The notes under the pieces were generated by a model. That model saw nothing but the letters and a program-made list of their open reading frames with translations, did no database searches and was not told the DNA's origin. Shown one piece after another: positions 57,433 through 64,000 of a stretch of DNA of 64,000 nucleotides (the first letter of the stretch is position 1; every line of letters starts with the position of its first letter). The DNA is from Desulfobacteraceae bacterium Eth-SRB1 (lineage in GTDB: Bacteria > Desulfobacterota > Desulfobacteria > Desulfobacterales > ETH-SRB1), in NCBI GenBank assembly GCA_004193555.1, contig RPGP01000001.1:980790-1044789 (forward strand), written 5' to 3'. A program made the position numbers and the translations under genes.

Positions 57433-57438
57433 CTTACC

Positions 57439-59925
57439 ATGAACATAAAAAACTTTCAAGACATCCTGCCTTTGATCGAACGGCCAAGCCGGTATCTTGG
57501 CACGGAAATAAACTCCATAAAAAAAGATCCGGACAAGGTCAAGCTAAAGATAGCCCTGGCGTTTCCGGATCTGTACGAGATCGGCACATCTCATTTCGGG
57601 ATTCAGATACTTTATCATATTCTTAATAAACACAAAGAGATAGCAGCGGAACGGGTTTATGCGCCGGGTGTTGACATGGAGTCGTGCCTGAGATCCTCAC
57701 ACATTCCCCTTCTATCCATGGAATCACACAAACCTTTAGCCGATTTTGATATCATCGGATTTAGCCTGCTTTATGAACTGAATTATACAAACGTTCTTAC
57801 AATTCTTGATCTTGCAAATATCCCGTTTTTTTCTTCGGAAAGAGACAATTCATACCCGCTGATTATTGCCGGAGGCCCATGCACATGCAACCCTGAACCC
57901 GTTGCCGATTTTTTTGATGCAATAGTAGTTGGTGATGGCGAAGAGGTGGTGATGGATATGGCGCGCGTGTGGTTTTCCTGGAAGGAGAATGCATACCCTG
58001 ACAAGGAAATCCTTTTAAGAGAATTATATAAAATTACCGGTCTCTATATACCGGCGTTTTCAGATTGCAGGAAGGTTACAAGAGCGATTCTGTGTGATCT
58101 GAACCAGGCTCCTTTTCCGGATTCCCCGATAATTCCTTTTGCAAGACCCATACATGATCGTCTCAGACTTGAAGTAGCAAGAGGGTGCACAAGAGGATGC
58201 AGGTTCTGTCAGGCAGGCATGATTTATCGTCCCGTGCGTGAACGATCGCCGGAGACTCTGCTTGCGTTGACAGAAAAGGCTCTTGCCGCAACCGGTTATG
58301 ATGAGATTTCCCTGCTGTCACTAAGCACCGGCGACTATACATCGCTAAATACTCTTATGGAAAACCTGATGGACAAGTGTGATTCAAGGCATATAGCTGT
58401 TTCACTGCCGTCACTGCGAGCCGGCACATTAACCCCGCAACTGATGAAACTTATTAAAAAAGTTAGAAAAACAGGTTTTACTATTGCGCCGGAGGCCGGC
58501 AGTCAGAGGCTCAGGGATGTTATCAATAAAAATATTTCAGAAAAAGAGATATTTGAGACTGTTTTTAATGCATTCAGCCTTGGCTGGCAGACCATAAAGC
58601 TGTATTTTATGACGGGTCTTCCCACTGAAACCGATGATGATTTGCAAGCTATCGTGTCTCTTGTAAAGGATCTGCGCAAAATCAAGGGGCCAAAAGGGCG
58701 CAGGGGAAATATAAATGTCAGCGTGACAACATTGATTCCAAAGCCGCATACCCCTTTTCAATGGTCCCCCCAGCTCACACTGGAAAAATCAAGGGAGAAT
58801 CTGGACTGGCTGAAGAAAGAGCTCAGAATGCCTGGGATTCACTTTAAATGGCAGAATCCTGAGGTAAGCATTGTTGAAGGGGTTTTTGCCAGAGGAGGCA
58901 GAAATCTCAGCCGATTGCTGGCAGATGCATATAAAAGAGGCTGTAAATTTGACGGCTGGAGTGACAGGTTTCATTATGGATTGTGGGAAGAGTCTTTTTC
59001 CAGACAAGGTGTGGATCTGGATTTATATACAAAAAGCCCATGGAATATTAAGGATCCGTTGCCATGGGATCATGTTGACACAGGCGTTACAAAAGAGTTT
59101 TTGGCGGCTGAGTGGGACAGGGCTTTAGGCGGCGAAAGCACGCCCGACTGTCGCCGCGGCGATTGTAATGGTTGCGGTGTATGTGATTTCGAAAAAATTG
59201 AGCCAAAGATTTACGAAGCATGTGAGGATAAACTTAGTGTTGATTCTGTACAGGAGCTGTCTCAAAAAGATGCCGCTGTTACAGACACAAATGAAGCTGA
59301 TTATAAAAAGGTCAAGGTTTTTTATTCAAAACAGGATCAGGCTAAATATTTTGGGCATCTTGAGCTTGCCAATATATTTTTGCGAGCTTTAAGACGCTCC
59401 GGGATATCTGTTAAATATTCAGAAGGCTTTCATCCCATGCCAAGAATCTCTTTTGACGATCCGCTTCCCATAGGCATGGAGAGCCTGAATGAATTTTTAT
59501 ATTTAATTGTGCCTGGCAGCGTAAAACCAGAGACAATAACCGCTCTTTTAAGAGGCCGGCTTCCGGAAGGTCTTTCTGTTTATGATTGTCGGGCAGATAT
59601 TTCACGTGAAAAAAGCAATATGAATTCAGTTACATATATTGTTACAATAAAAGACGGCTTTTTTGATGAAAGAGCGCTCAAAGCTTTTAATGACAGCGTT
59701 AAATTTATCTGCATCCGTTCAAACCGGAAAGGAAAGATCGCAAAGACAGATTTAAAGGATCGGGTTTTGAAGATTGATATTATCACGCCCTGTAAGTTGC
59801 AGATGACGATAAGGGCCGGCCAGGGAAGGACAGTCAGGCCGCTTGATGTTATTAAGGCGATTTTCAGACTTCCTGAAGAGGAATTAAAACAGGCAAAGGT
59901 CGTAAAGCAGAGGGCCAAAAGCTGA
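57439..59925 (+). CDS. B12-binding-like radical SAM protein fused to DUF2344 (TIGR03960/TIGR03936 type)
   Basis: Function unknown; conserved as a partner of RNase G in many bacteria. The 828-aa protein has an N-terminal cobalamin-binding-like domain (about 20-190, FPDLYEIGTSHFGIQILYHIL and IIAGGPCTCNPEPVADFFDA). A radical SAM core follows with C250-x3-C254-x2-C257 in GCTRGCRFCQAG. A Cys-rich patch CRRGDCNGCGVC is near residue 573. The C-terminal DUF2344 domain (about 620-828, VFYSKQDQAKYFGHLEL and GFHPMPRISFDDPLPIG) completes it. In some species the two parts are separate genes; here they are fused. There is no Shine-Dalgarno before ATG 57439, only the AACACTT tandem repeat. A MITE-like element now separates it from rng. 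Confidence 0.92.
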   Translation: MNIKNFQDILPLIERPSRYLGTEINSIKKDPDKVKLKIALAFPDLYEIGTSHFGIQILYHILNKHKEIAAERVYAPGVDMESCLRSSHIPLLSMESHKPLADFDIIGFSLLYELNYTNVLTILDLANIPFFSSERDNSYPLIIAGGPCTCNPEPVADFFDAIVVGDGEEVVMDMARVWFSWKENAYPDKEILLRELYKITGLYIPAFSDCRKVTRAILCDLNQAPFPDSPIIPFARPIHDRLRLEVARGCTRGCRFCQAGMIYRPVRERSPETLLALTEKALAATGYDEISLLSLSTGDYTSLNTLMENLMDKCDSRHIAVSLPSLRAGTLTPQLMKLIKKVRKTGFTIAPEAGSQRLRDVINKNISEKEIFETVFNAFSLGWQTIKLYFMTGLPTETDDDLQAIVSLVKDLRKIKGPKGRRGNINVSVTTLIPKPHTPFQWSPQLTLEKSRENLDWLKKELRMPGIHFKWQNPEVSIVEGVFARGGRNLSRLLADAYKRGCKFDGWSDRFHYGLWEESFSRQGVDLDLYTKSPWNIKDPLPWDHVDTGVTKEFLAAEWDRALGGESTPDCRRGDCNGCGVCDFEKIEPKIYEACEDKLSVDSVQELSQKDAAVTDTNEADYKKVKVFYSKQDQAKYFGHLELANIFLRALRRSGISVKYSEGFHPMPRISFDDPLPIGMESLNEFLYLIVPGSVKPETITALLRGRLPEGLSVYDCRADISREKSNMNSVTYIVTIKDGFFDERALKAFNDSVKFICIRSNRKGKIAKTDLKDRVLKIDIITPCKLQMTIRAGQGRTVRPLDVIKAIFRLPEEELKQAKVVKQRAKS

Positions 59926-60138
59926 TCAGGTTGTCGAACATCCCATTGGATTGTTGCTGGTTACCGGTTTCTCGTTACCATGTCCCAGCGTGGGAATGCA
60001 TACCACCAATTGGTTTACGGTTATCGGTTTACACTTCATGGTTAAAGTGTTTAAAGTTGTGGAATGGCTTTGCTCCAGGCGATTTCATTATTCGACGCTC
60101 AACGTTCGATGTTCAAAATATGATTGATAACTTATTTT
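59926..60138. other. Gap after the radical SAM gene, ending at the MITE-like element
   Basis: It contains TTTACGGTTATCGGTTTAC near 60014 and a similar-looking CGGTTTCTCGTTACCATG, possibly degraded members of the ACCGTnAACGGT family. No gene is present. The rest of the interval up to rng is filled by the element at 60139-60433. Confidence 0.4.
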
Positions 60139-60433
60139 CTCAAGTTTCGCACCCTTTAATTTAGCCAAAGCGTTGGACGGTAAGGGCTAAAAATAAATTT
60201 TTAAAGCGAAATATACTACCTGTAGTTTTAACGGCGGCGCCAATCAATTAATATAAGATTGATGCTTAATACATCGTTAAATTCAATATGTTATATCTCC
60301 TTTGCGCCTGATCATAATGTATAGCGAACAGGTTGCTGGTTACAAAATATAAGCAAATGATTTCGCTGTAAAAATGTTATTTTCAACCCTTACCGTCTTG
60401 ACATTGATGGGAATTAAGGGTGCGAAACTTGAG
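60139..60433. mobile_element. MITE-like element, copy 2, between the radical SAM gene and rng
   Basis: A 295-bp element with ends CTCAAGTTTCGCACC and its inverse, flanked by a perfect 7-bp direct repeat TTATTTT at 60132-60138 and 60434-60440. It is the inverse of 49065-49396 without the 30-bp palindromic insert. An internal open reading remnant begins, on the minus strand, TTG-NLTMY then stop. It is non-coding now, so movement would need a transposase supplied elsewhere. Confidence 0.85.
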
Positions 60434-60504
60434 TTATTTTTAATTACAATGCCGCAAAACGGCATATTATAGCTTTTTACGAATTCATCAAGGATATACT
60501 GCTT

Positions 60505-62055
60505 GTGAATAAAAAGATAATTATAAATGTTACAGGACATGAGACCAGGGTTGCTCTTCTGGAGAATGAATTACTGGTAGAACTCCATGTTGAGAGATGG
60601 AACAAATTAGATGTCGTTGGCAATATATATAAGGGAAGGGTGCAGAAAGTGCTGCCCGGAATACAGGCTGCTTTTGTGGACATAGGTTTTAATCAGGCGG
60701 CTTTTATTCATGTCAGGGACATAATAAAGGATAATTGCAAAGAGATTGTACAACAATTTATTAAAGCAGATAACTCCGGCGAGAGTATTTCCGAAGAGAA
60801 TAATGAAAATTTCTGCAGGCAGGTTACAGCACCTTGTGTTAATATCGAAGATTTTATTACAGAAGGTCAGGAAATACTTGTGCAGACTACAAAGACGCCA
60901 ATAGGGAAAAAGGGAGCATATATTACCACACATATATCGCTGCCAGGCCGCCTGCTTGTTTTGTTGCCGACAGACAACCATGTAGGAATATCCCGCTGTA
61001 TAAAAGAAGAGGAGGAACGGGATCGTTTAAGGAATTTAGTTTTGTCTTTAAAGAAAGAAGATTGCGGCTACATTGTTAGAACAGCAGCCCAGGGTAGCAC
61101 CGAAGAGAAGCTTGCATACGAAATGGAATATCTCTGTAATTTGTGGGAGAAAATACAAAGACGGTTCATGTCTGTCTCGGCGCCGGTACTCTTGAACAAG
61201 GAGATCGCAATTGGTTGTTGTGCTGCTCGTGACCTGTTGACACTTGTGTCTGACCGGTTGATCGTTGATTCCGCCGATGCTTACAGGTCGACGCTTTTGT
61301 TTGTAGAACAATTTATGCCCGGATTTAAGGATTCTATCGAGTTGCACGATGGCCTGGAACCGATTTTTGATATGTATAATATTGAAGGTGATATTTCACG
61401 CGCCTTGCAAAGAAAGGTAAGGCTGAAATCCGGCGGTTATATAGTGATTGAGCAAACAGAGGCGCTTGTGGCGATTGATGTAAACACAGGCAGATATGTG
61501 AGTAAAAACAATCATGAAGAAACAATAATAAAGACAAACCTTGAGGCGGTTAAGGAAATTGCCCGACAGATCCGTTTGCGCGATGCAGGTGGAATAATTA
61601 TTGTTGATATAATTGATATGGAGAATAAATCTGACAGGGAGAAAATTTATAATGCTTTTCAAGGTGCAATACAAAACGACAGGAGCAAGATTAATCTTCT
61701 TCCGATATCGGAAATCGGACTGATCCAGATGACCCGCCAGCGGACAAGAAGGCCGCTTGCCGAAATGCTGTATGAGCCATGCATCTGTTGCGAAGGTCAT
61801 GGGCATCTGATGTCGATGCAATCTGTATGTTATGATATATACAGAGAAACGCTCCGCAAGGCAGGAGACATGACAGGTGTAAAGCTTGTGCTTTGTGTAC
61901 ACCATAAAATTGCCGACCTTCTATATGGTGAAGAACACCATATTATTGAATCGCTTGAAAAAACAATAAAAAAGCAGGTTGAAATATGTACGGACAACCG
62001 GTTGTCTGTGAGTGAATTTAATGTTTGTGAAATCCTGATAGATAAAAATACATAA
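60505..62055 (+). CDS. rng: Ribonuclease G (Rne/Rng family)
   Basis: Endoribonuclease for rRNA maturation and mRNA decay, 516 aa. It has the N-terminal S1 domain (GNIYKGRVQKVLPGIQAAFVDIGF, about 35-60, continuing to about 120). The metal-binding region has AIDVNTGRYV and IIIVDIIDM with catalytic Asp residues, and the zinc-link motif is CICCEGHG. The start is GTG 60505, with AAGGA 11 bases upstream; it lies just after a CTTTTTACGAATTCATC repeat. The lack of a long C-terminal scaffold indicates RNase G rather than RNase E. Confidence 0.95.
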   Translation: MNKKIIINVTGHETRVALLENELLVELHVERWNKLDVVGNIYKGRVQKVLPGIQAAFVDIGFNQAAFIHVRDIIKDNCKEIVQQFIKADNSGESISEENNENFCRQVTAPCVNIEDFITEGQEILVQTTKTPIGKKGAYITTHISLPGRLLVLLPTDNHVGISRCIKEEEERDRLRNLVLSLKKEDCGYIVRTAAQGSTEEKLAYEMEYLCNLWEKIQRRFMSVSAPVLLNKEIAIGCCAARDLLTLVSDRLIVDSADAYRSTLLFVEQFMPGFKDSIELHDGLEPIFDMYNIEGDISRALQRKVRLKSGGYIVIEQTEALVAIDVNTGRYVSKNNHEETIIKTNLEAVKEIARQIRLRDAGGIIIVDIIDMENKSDREKIYNAFQGAIQNDRSKINLLPISEIGLIQMTRQRTRRPLAEMLYEPCICCEGHGHLMSMQSVCYDIYRETLRKAGDMTGVKLVLCVHHKIADLLYGEEHHIIESLEKTIKKQVEICTDNRLSVSEFNVCEILIDKNT

Positions 62056-62331
62056 TCTGTTCTTGACTTTATGCAAAACATATGTTGAACATAATAGTTT
62101 AAATTGTTGTAGCCGTTCACGGCTTGAAATTGGAAATTAGAATTTTGGGAGAGATGTCTGCGTGCGGGCACGCAGAGGCAGGGATGAAACGAGCCGCTCC
62201 CACAGTGAGAAATGCGTTTATCAACAGCACAACAGCTCAACAGCATGAATGCCCAATTTCCAATTTCCAATTTCTATTTTCTATTTTCTAATTTCAGCGT
62301 TCAGTGAACGCTTACATAGAGGATCTGTATT
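62056..62331. other. Gap before rpmH with palindromes
   Basis: AGCCGTTCACGGCT (62111-62124) and AGCGTTCAGTGAACGCT (62296-62312, 8-bp arms) are palindromes; the second ends about 20 bp before rpmH. GAAATTGGAAATTAGAA (62126-62142) faces the AT-rich repeat CAATTTCCAATTTCC (62252-62270). Gene-like content was not found. The 8-bp palindrome could be a regulator site for the rpmH cluster. Confidence 0.45.
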
Positions 62332-62466
62332 ATGAAAAGAACATTTCAGCCAAGCAGAATTAAGCGTGCCAGAACACACGGTTTTTTGAAAAGGATGTCA
62401 ACAAAACAGGGGAGAAAAATAATTAACAGGCGGAGAGCTAAGGGCAGAACCCGTTTAACGGTTTAA
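62332..62466 (+). CDS. rpmH: 50S ribosomal protein L34
   Basis: A 44-aa basic protein of the large ribosomal subunit. The sequence [18 protein letters not shown] and [19 protein letters not shown] is a textbook L34. Start ATG 62332 has GAGGAT about 12 bases upstream. It begins the highly conserved rpmH-rnpA-yidD-yidC cluster, often near the replication origin, and rnpA starts 9 bp after its stop. Confidence 0.98.
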   Translation: MKRTFQPSRIKRARTHGFLKRMSTKQGRKIINRRRAKGRTRLTV

Positions 62467-62475
62467 GGGTAATAT

Positions 62476-62835
62476 ATGTCTGTGCGCTTCTTTTTTCCCA
62501 AGGCAGACAGGCTGTTAAAAAGCCCGGAGTTTTATAAACTATCAACATTTGGCAACAAAGTGCAAAACAGGCATTTTGTTGCGACATTTGCTCCCGGTTG
62601 TTTTAAAAGAACGCGCCTTGGCATCACGGTGACGAAAAAGGTTGGACATGCTGTAACTCGCAACAGGATCAAGCGTTTGTCACGTGAATATTTTCGGCTA
62701 AACAAGCATATTATTACTGGTAATTGGGATATAAATATAATTGCCAGGCATGAGGCTGCGGAATTGTCATCAAATCAGGCATTTTTATCCCTGCGCAATA
62801 TTTTTGACAAAATATCCAGGAGTATTAATTATTAA
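62476..62835 (+). CDS. rnpA: Ribonuclease P protein component
   Basis: The protein subunit that helps the RNase P RNA remove tRNA 5' leaders, 119 aa. The conserved [28 protein letters not shown] stretch (in the region 51-78) contains the RNR motif. The start ATG has AAGGG upstream. It overlaps yidD by a few bases and shares the operon with rpmH. Confidence 0.94.
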   Translation: MSVRFFFPKADRLLKSPEFYKLSTFGNKVQNRHFVATFAPGCFKRTRLGITVTKKVGHAVTRNRIKRLSREYFRLNKHIITGNWDINIIARHEAAELSSNQAFLSLRNIFDKISRSINY

Positions 62836-63052
62836 AAGAATATTTACAATTCCTGCCTTATTTCTTATCAGGGCATATCAATATATATTATCTCCTGTTT
62901 TAGGCCCCTCATGTCGGTTTTACCCAACCTGTTCTGAGTATGCATATCAGGCTGTTTTGCGTTATGGTTTGTTTAAGGGATCTTTTCTTGCCTTAAAGAG
63001 AATTTTGCGGTGCCATCCGTTTAATCCAGGAGGTATTGATCCTGTTCCATAA
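62831..63052 (+). CDS. yidD: Membrane-protein insertion factor YidD, apparently starting at ATT
   Basis: Small protein (73 aa) that assists YidC-dependent membrane insertion. The core [33 protein letters not shown] and [17 protein letters not shown] are family hallmarks. By homology the protein should start just before KRIFTIP. At that place the codon is ATT (62831), 8 bases after AGGAG (62818-62822). ATG codons further upstream (62741, 62750) would overlap rnpA by about 90 bases and add residues not found in the family. So either ATT is used, as in infC genes, or there is a sequence error. Confidence 0.87.
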   Translation: MKRIFTIPALFLIRAYQYILSPVLGPSCRFYPTCSEYAYQAVLRYGLFKGSFLALKRILRCHPFNPGGIDPVP

Positions 63053-63302
63053 GCCATATAAACGGGACCTTTGCAAAGCGCCCCCTTTTGCCCGATTATT
63101 GCGCCTGCCCCGTAGCTCCAGCAGATGGTACTGGGGTCAGGCTCAGATTTTAATCCTCGAAACATTCAACATATTCCTCCGGTTAAAGTCTGCGCCTTCC
63201 TTGAACTTGAATCCCGCTTTTAGCAGGAAACAGTTTTCAAGGGTTTCTTTTTACGATACCGTCAAATCTGAACATACATTAATATCGTTTTAGGAGTAGT
63301 TC
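63053..63302. other. Gap between yidD and yidC with a transposon-end-like repeat
   Basis: At 63064-63103 GGGACCTTTGCAAAGCGCC then CCCTTTTGCCCGATTATTGCG matches the left part of the element at 1026-1103. On the minus strand 63127-63256 can be read as a protein tail ending NRRNMLNVSRIKI, possibly a gene fragment, but without support. The yidC Shine-Dalgarno TTTTAGGAG lies at the end. Confidence 0.5.
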
Positions 63303-64000
63303 ATGGACAAACCTCGATTTTTAATAGCTATAGTTCTATCCTTTCTTGTATTTGTTTTATGGGAGTTCTTGTGGGTTGAGAAAGAACCGGTTCAGCAGAT
63401 ACAGCCGGAACAGCAAGGTCAACAGATACCAGAACAGGTAACGCTACCGATAATTGAAGAAAAACCTTTTATTAAAGATGTTAGTACGGATATTAAAGAA
63501 ATTATACATGATCAAGGTCTTACGCAACAGGAAAAAGCAGCTAGGATAATTACCATAAACACCCCTTTATACTCGGTGCTGATTTCAGAAAAAGGAGCCG
63601 TGTTTAAAAGTTTTATTCTAAAAAAGTACAAAGAAAGCGGAAAGCCTGATTCACCCTTACTTGAAATGATTCCTCCGGCAATAAGTGATGCCGGAATATT
63701 ACGGCTTGGATTGGACAAAAAGAGCATCCCCGGTTTGGAGAAAGCTGTGTTTTTAACAAAACTTGTCTCCGATTCCATTAGTATAAACGACACCGAGAAA
63801 GAGATTGTTTTTTCCTGGGTGTCGCCTCAAGGAATAATTGTTGAGAAAAGGTTCACTTTTTCACCGGAAACCTACATGATAGAGCTAAGTGTCGTCATAA
63901 AAAACAGATCCTACCAGACCATTCAGGACAGACCCGTATTGTCGTTAATGAAACCGCCTGCTGAGGGTAAAACCATGTATGGCTTTGAAGGGCCGAGCGC
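63303..64000 (+). CDS. yidC: Membrane protein insertase YidC, 3'-truncated by the window edge
   Basis: Inner-membrane insertase and foldase. The visible 232 codons start at ATG 63303 with AGGAG upstream. The first transmembrane helix is FLIAIVLSFLVFVLWEFLWV (residues 6-25), followed by a Gln/Pro-rich linker and the start of the large periplasmic beta-domain (TPLYSVLISEKGAVFKSF and FTFSPETYMIEL). The catalytic membrane core lies beyond the window. It closes the rpmH-rnpA-yidD-yidC order. Confidence 0.95.
   Translation, partial: MDKPRFLIAIVLSFLVFVLWEFLWVEKEPVQQIQPEQQGQQIPEQVTLPIIEEKPFIKDVSTDIKEIIHDQGLTQQEKAARIITINTPLYSVLISEKGAVFKSFILKKYKESGKPDSPLLEMIPPAISDAGILRLGLDKKSIPGLEKAVFLTKLVSDSISINDTEKEIVFSWVSPQGIIVEKRFTFSPETYMIELSVVIKNRSYQTIQDRPVLSLMKPPAEGKTMYGFEGPS

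Noticed and set aside
62741-62830. Longer yidD reading from the ATG at 62741
   Set aside because: It would extend about 30 codons inside rnpA and adds residues not fitting the YidD family, while AGGAG sits exactly before the homologous start.

Overview
The window reads as a chromosomal segment of a Gram-negative, moderately AT-rich bacterium, most likely a member of the Desulfobacterota (former Deltaproteobacteria, Desulfobacterales-like). This is inferred from gene content and style: LptD/LptE, KdnA/KdnB, HldE, ThrH, a long radical-SAM/DUF2344 protein next to RNase G, a sigma-54 activator, and many dispersed palindromic repeats of the CATTCCGGCGAAAGCC and CACAGAGTACACAGAG kinds. No species can be named from sequence reading alone.

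Layout. 0-6 kb: the end of a sigma-54 activator, then leuS-lptE, rpsT (opposite strand) and an rluB-type pseudouridine synthase. 6.4-16.3 kb: a five-gene minus-strand operon that looks like an extended type III restriction-modification system: Res, a DUF4062/RecG-like ATPase, Mod, a 107-aa orphan and a RelE-like/UvrD helicase fusion. 16.7-23.3 kb: an envelope-sugar block with kdnA and kdnB (predicted 8-amino-Kdo synthesis) and a giant GlmS-like protein. 23.6-24.3 kb: an AbrB/VapC toxin-antitoxin pair. 24.7-34.2 kb: a second minus-strand defence block with a two-gene type I-like system (HsdR and an HsdM-HsdS fusion), a Shedu nuclease (DUF4263), an unrecognised 301-aa protein and a Fic protein. 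34.4-42.6 kb: minus-strand housekeeping genes metG, ricT, holB, HU, a NusG-like factor, lptD and purM. 42.9-48.9 kb: plus-strand alanine/threonine genes (alaC-hom-thrH), a thioesterase, hldE, yggU and tRNA-fMet. 49-64 kb: the predicted replication-origin region, with an AT-rich segment carrying five DnaA-box-like 9-mers, then dnaN-gyrB, a thyA-like gene, asnS, htrA, the radical SAM gene, rng and the rpmH-rnpA-yidD-yidC cluster.

The housekeeping parts cover translation (leuS, metG, asnS, rpsT, rpmH, rnpA, tRNA-fMet), replication (dnaN, gyrB, holB) and outer-membrane assembly (lptE, lptD, hldE, kdnAB, htrA). Inserted between them are two dense anti-phage blocks separated by the Kdo8N genes. LPS core modification can itself alter phage adsorption, so grouping these genes as one accessory region is reasonable, but that is inference.

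The most interesting items are the RelE-UvrD/107-aa/DUF4062 additions to the type III-like system, the Shedu neighbourhood with an unknown protein, the giant GlmS-like protein beside kdnAB, and the origin region with no dnaA next to dnaN. Also notable are a MITE-like element family whose two near-complete copies flank dnaN-gyrB in inverted orientation with 7-bp target duplications, and several genes whose start codons directly abut dispersed repeats and lack a Shine-Dalgarno sequence. No CRISPR array, integrase or intact transposase gene was seen.
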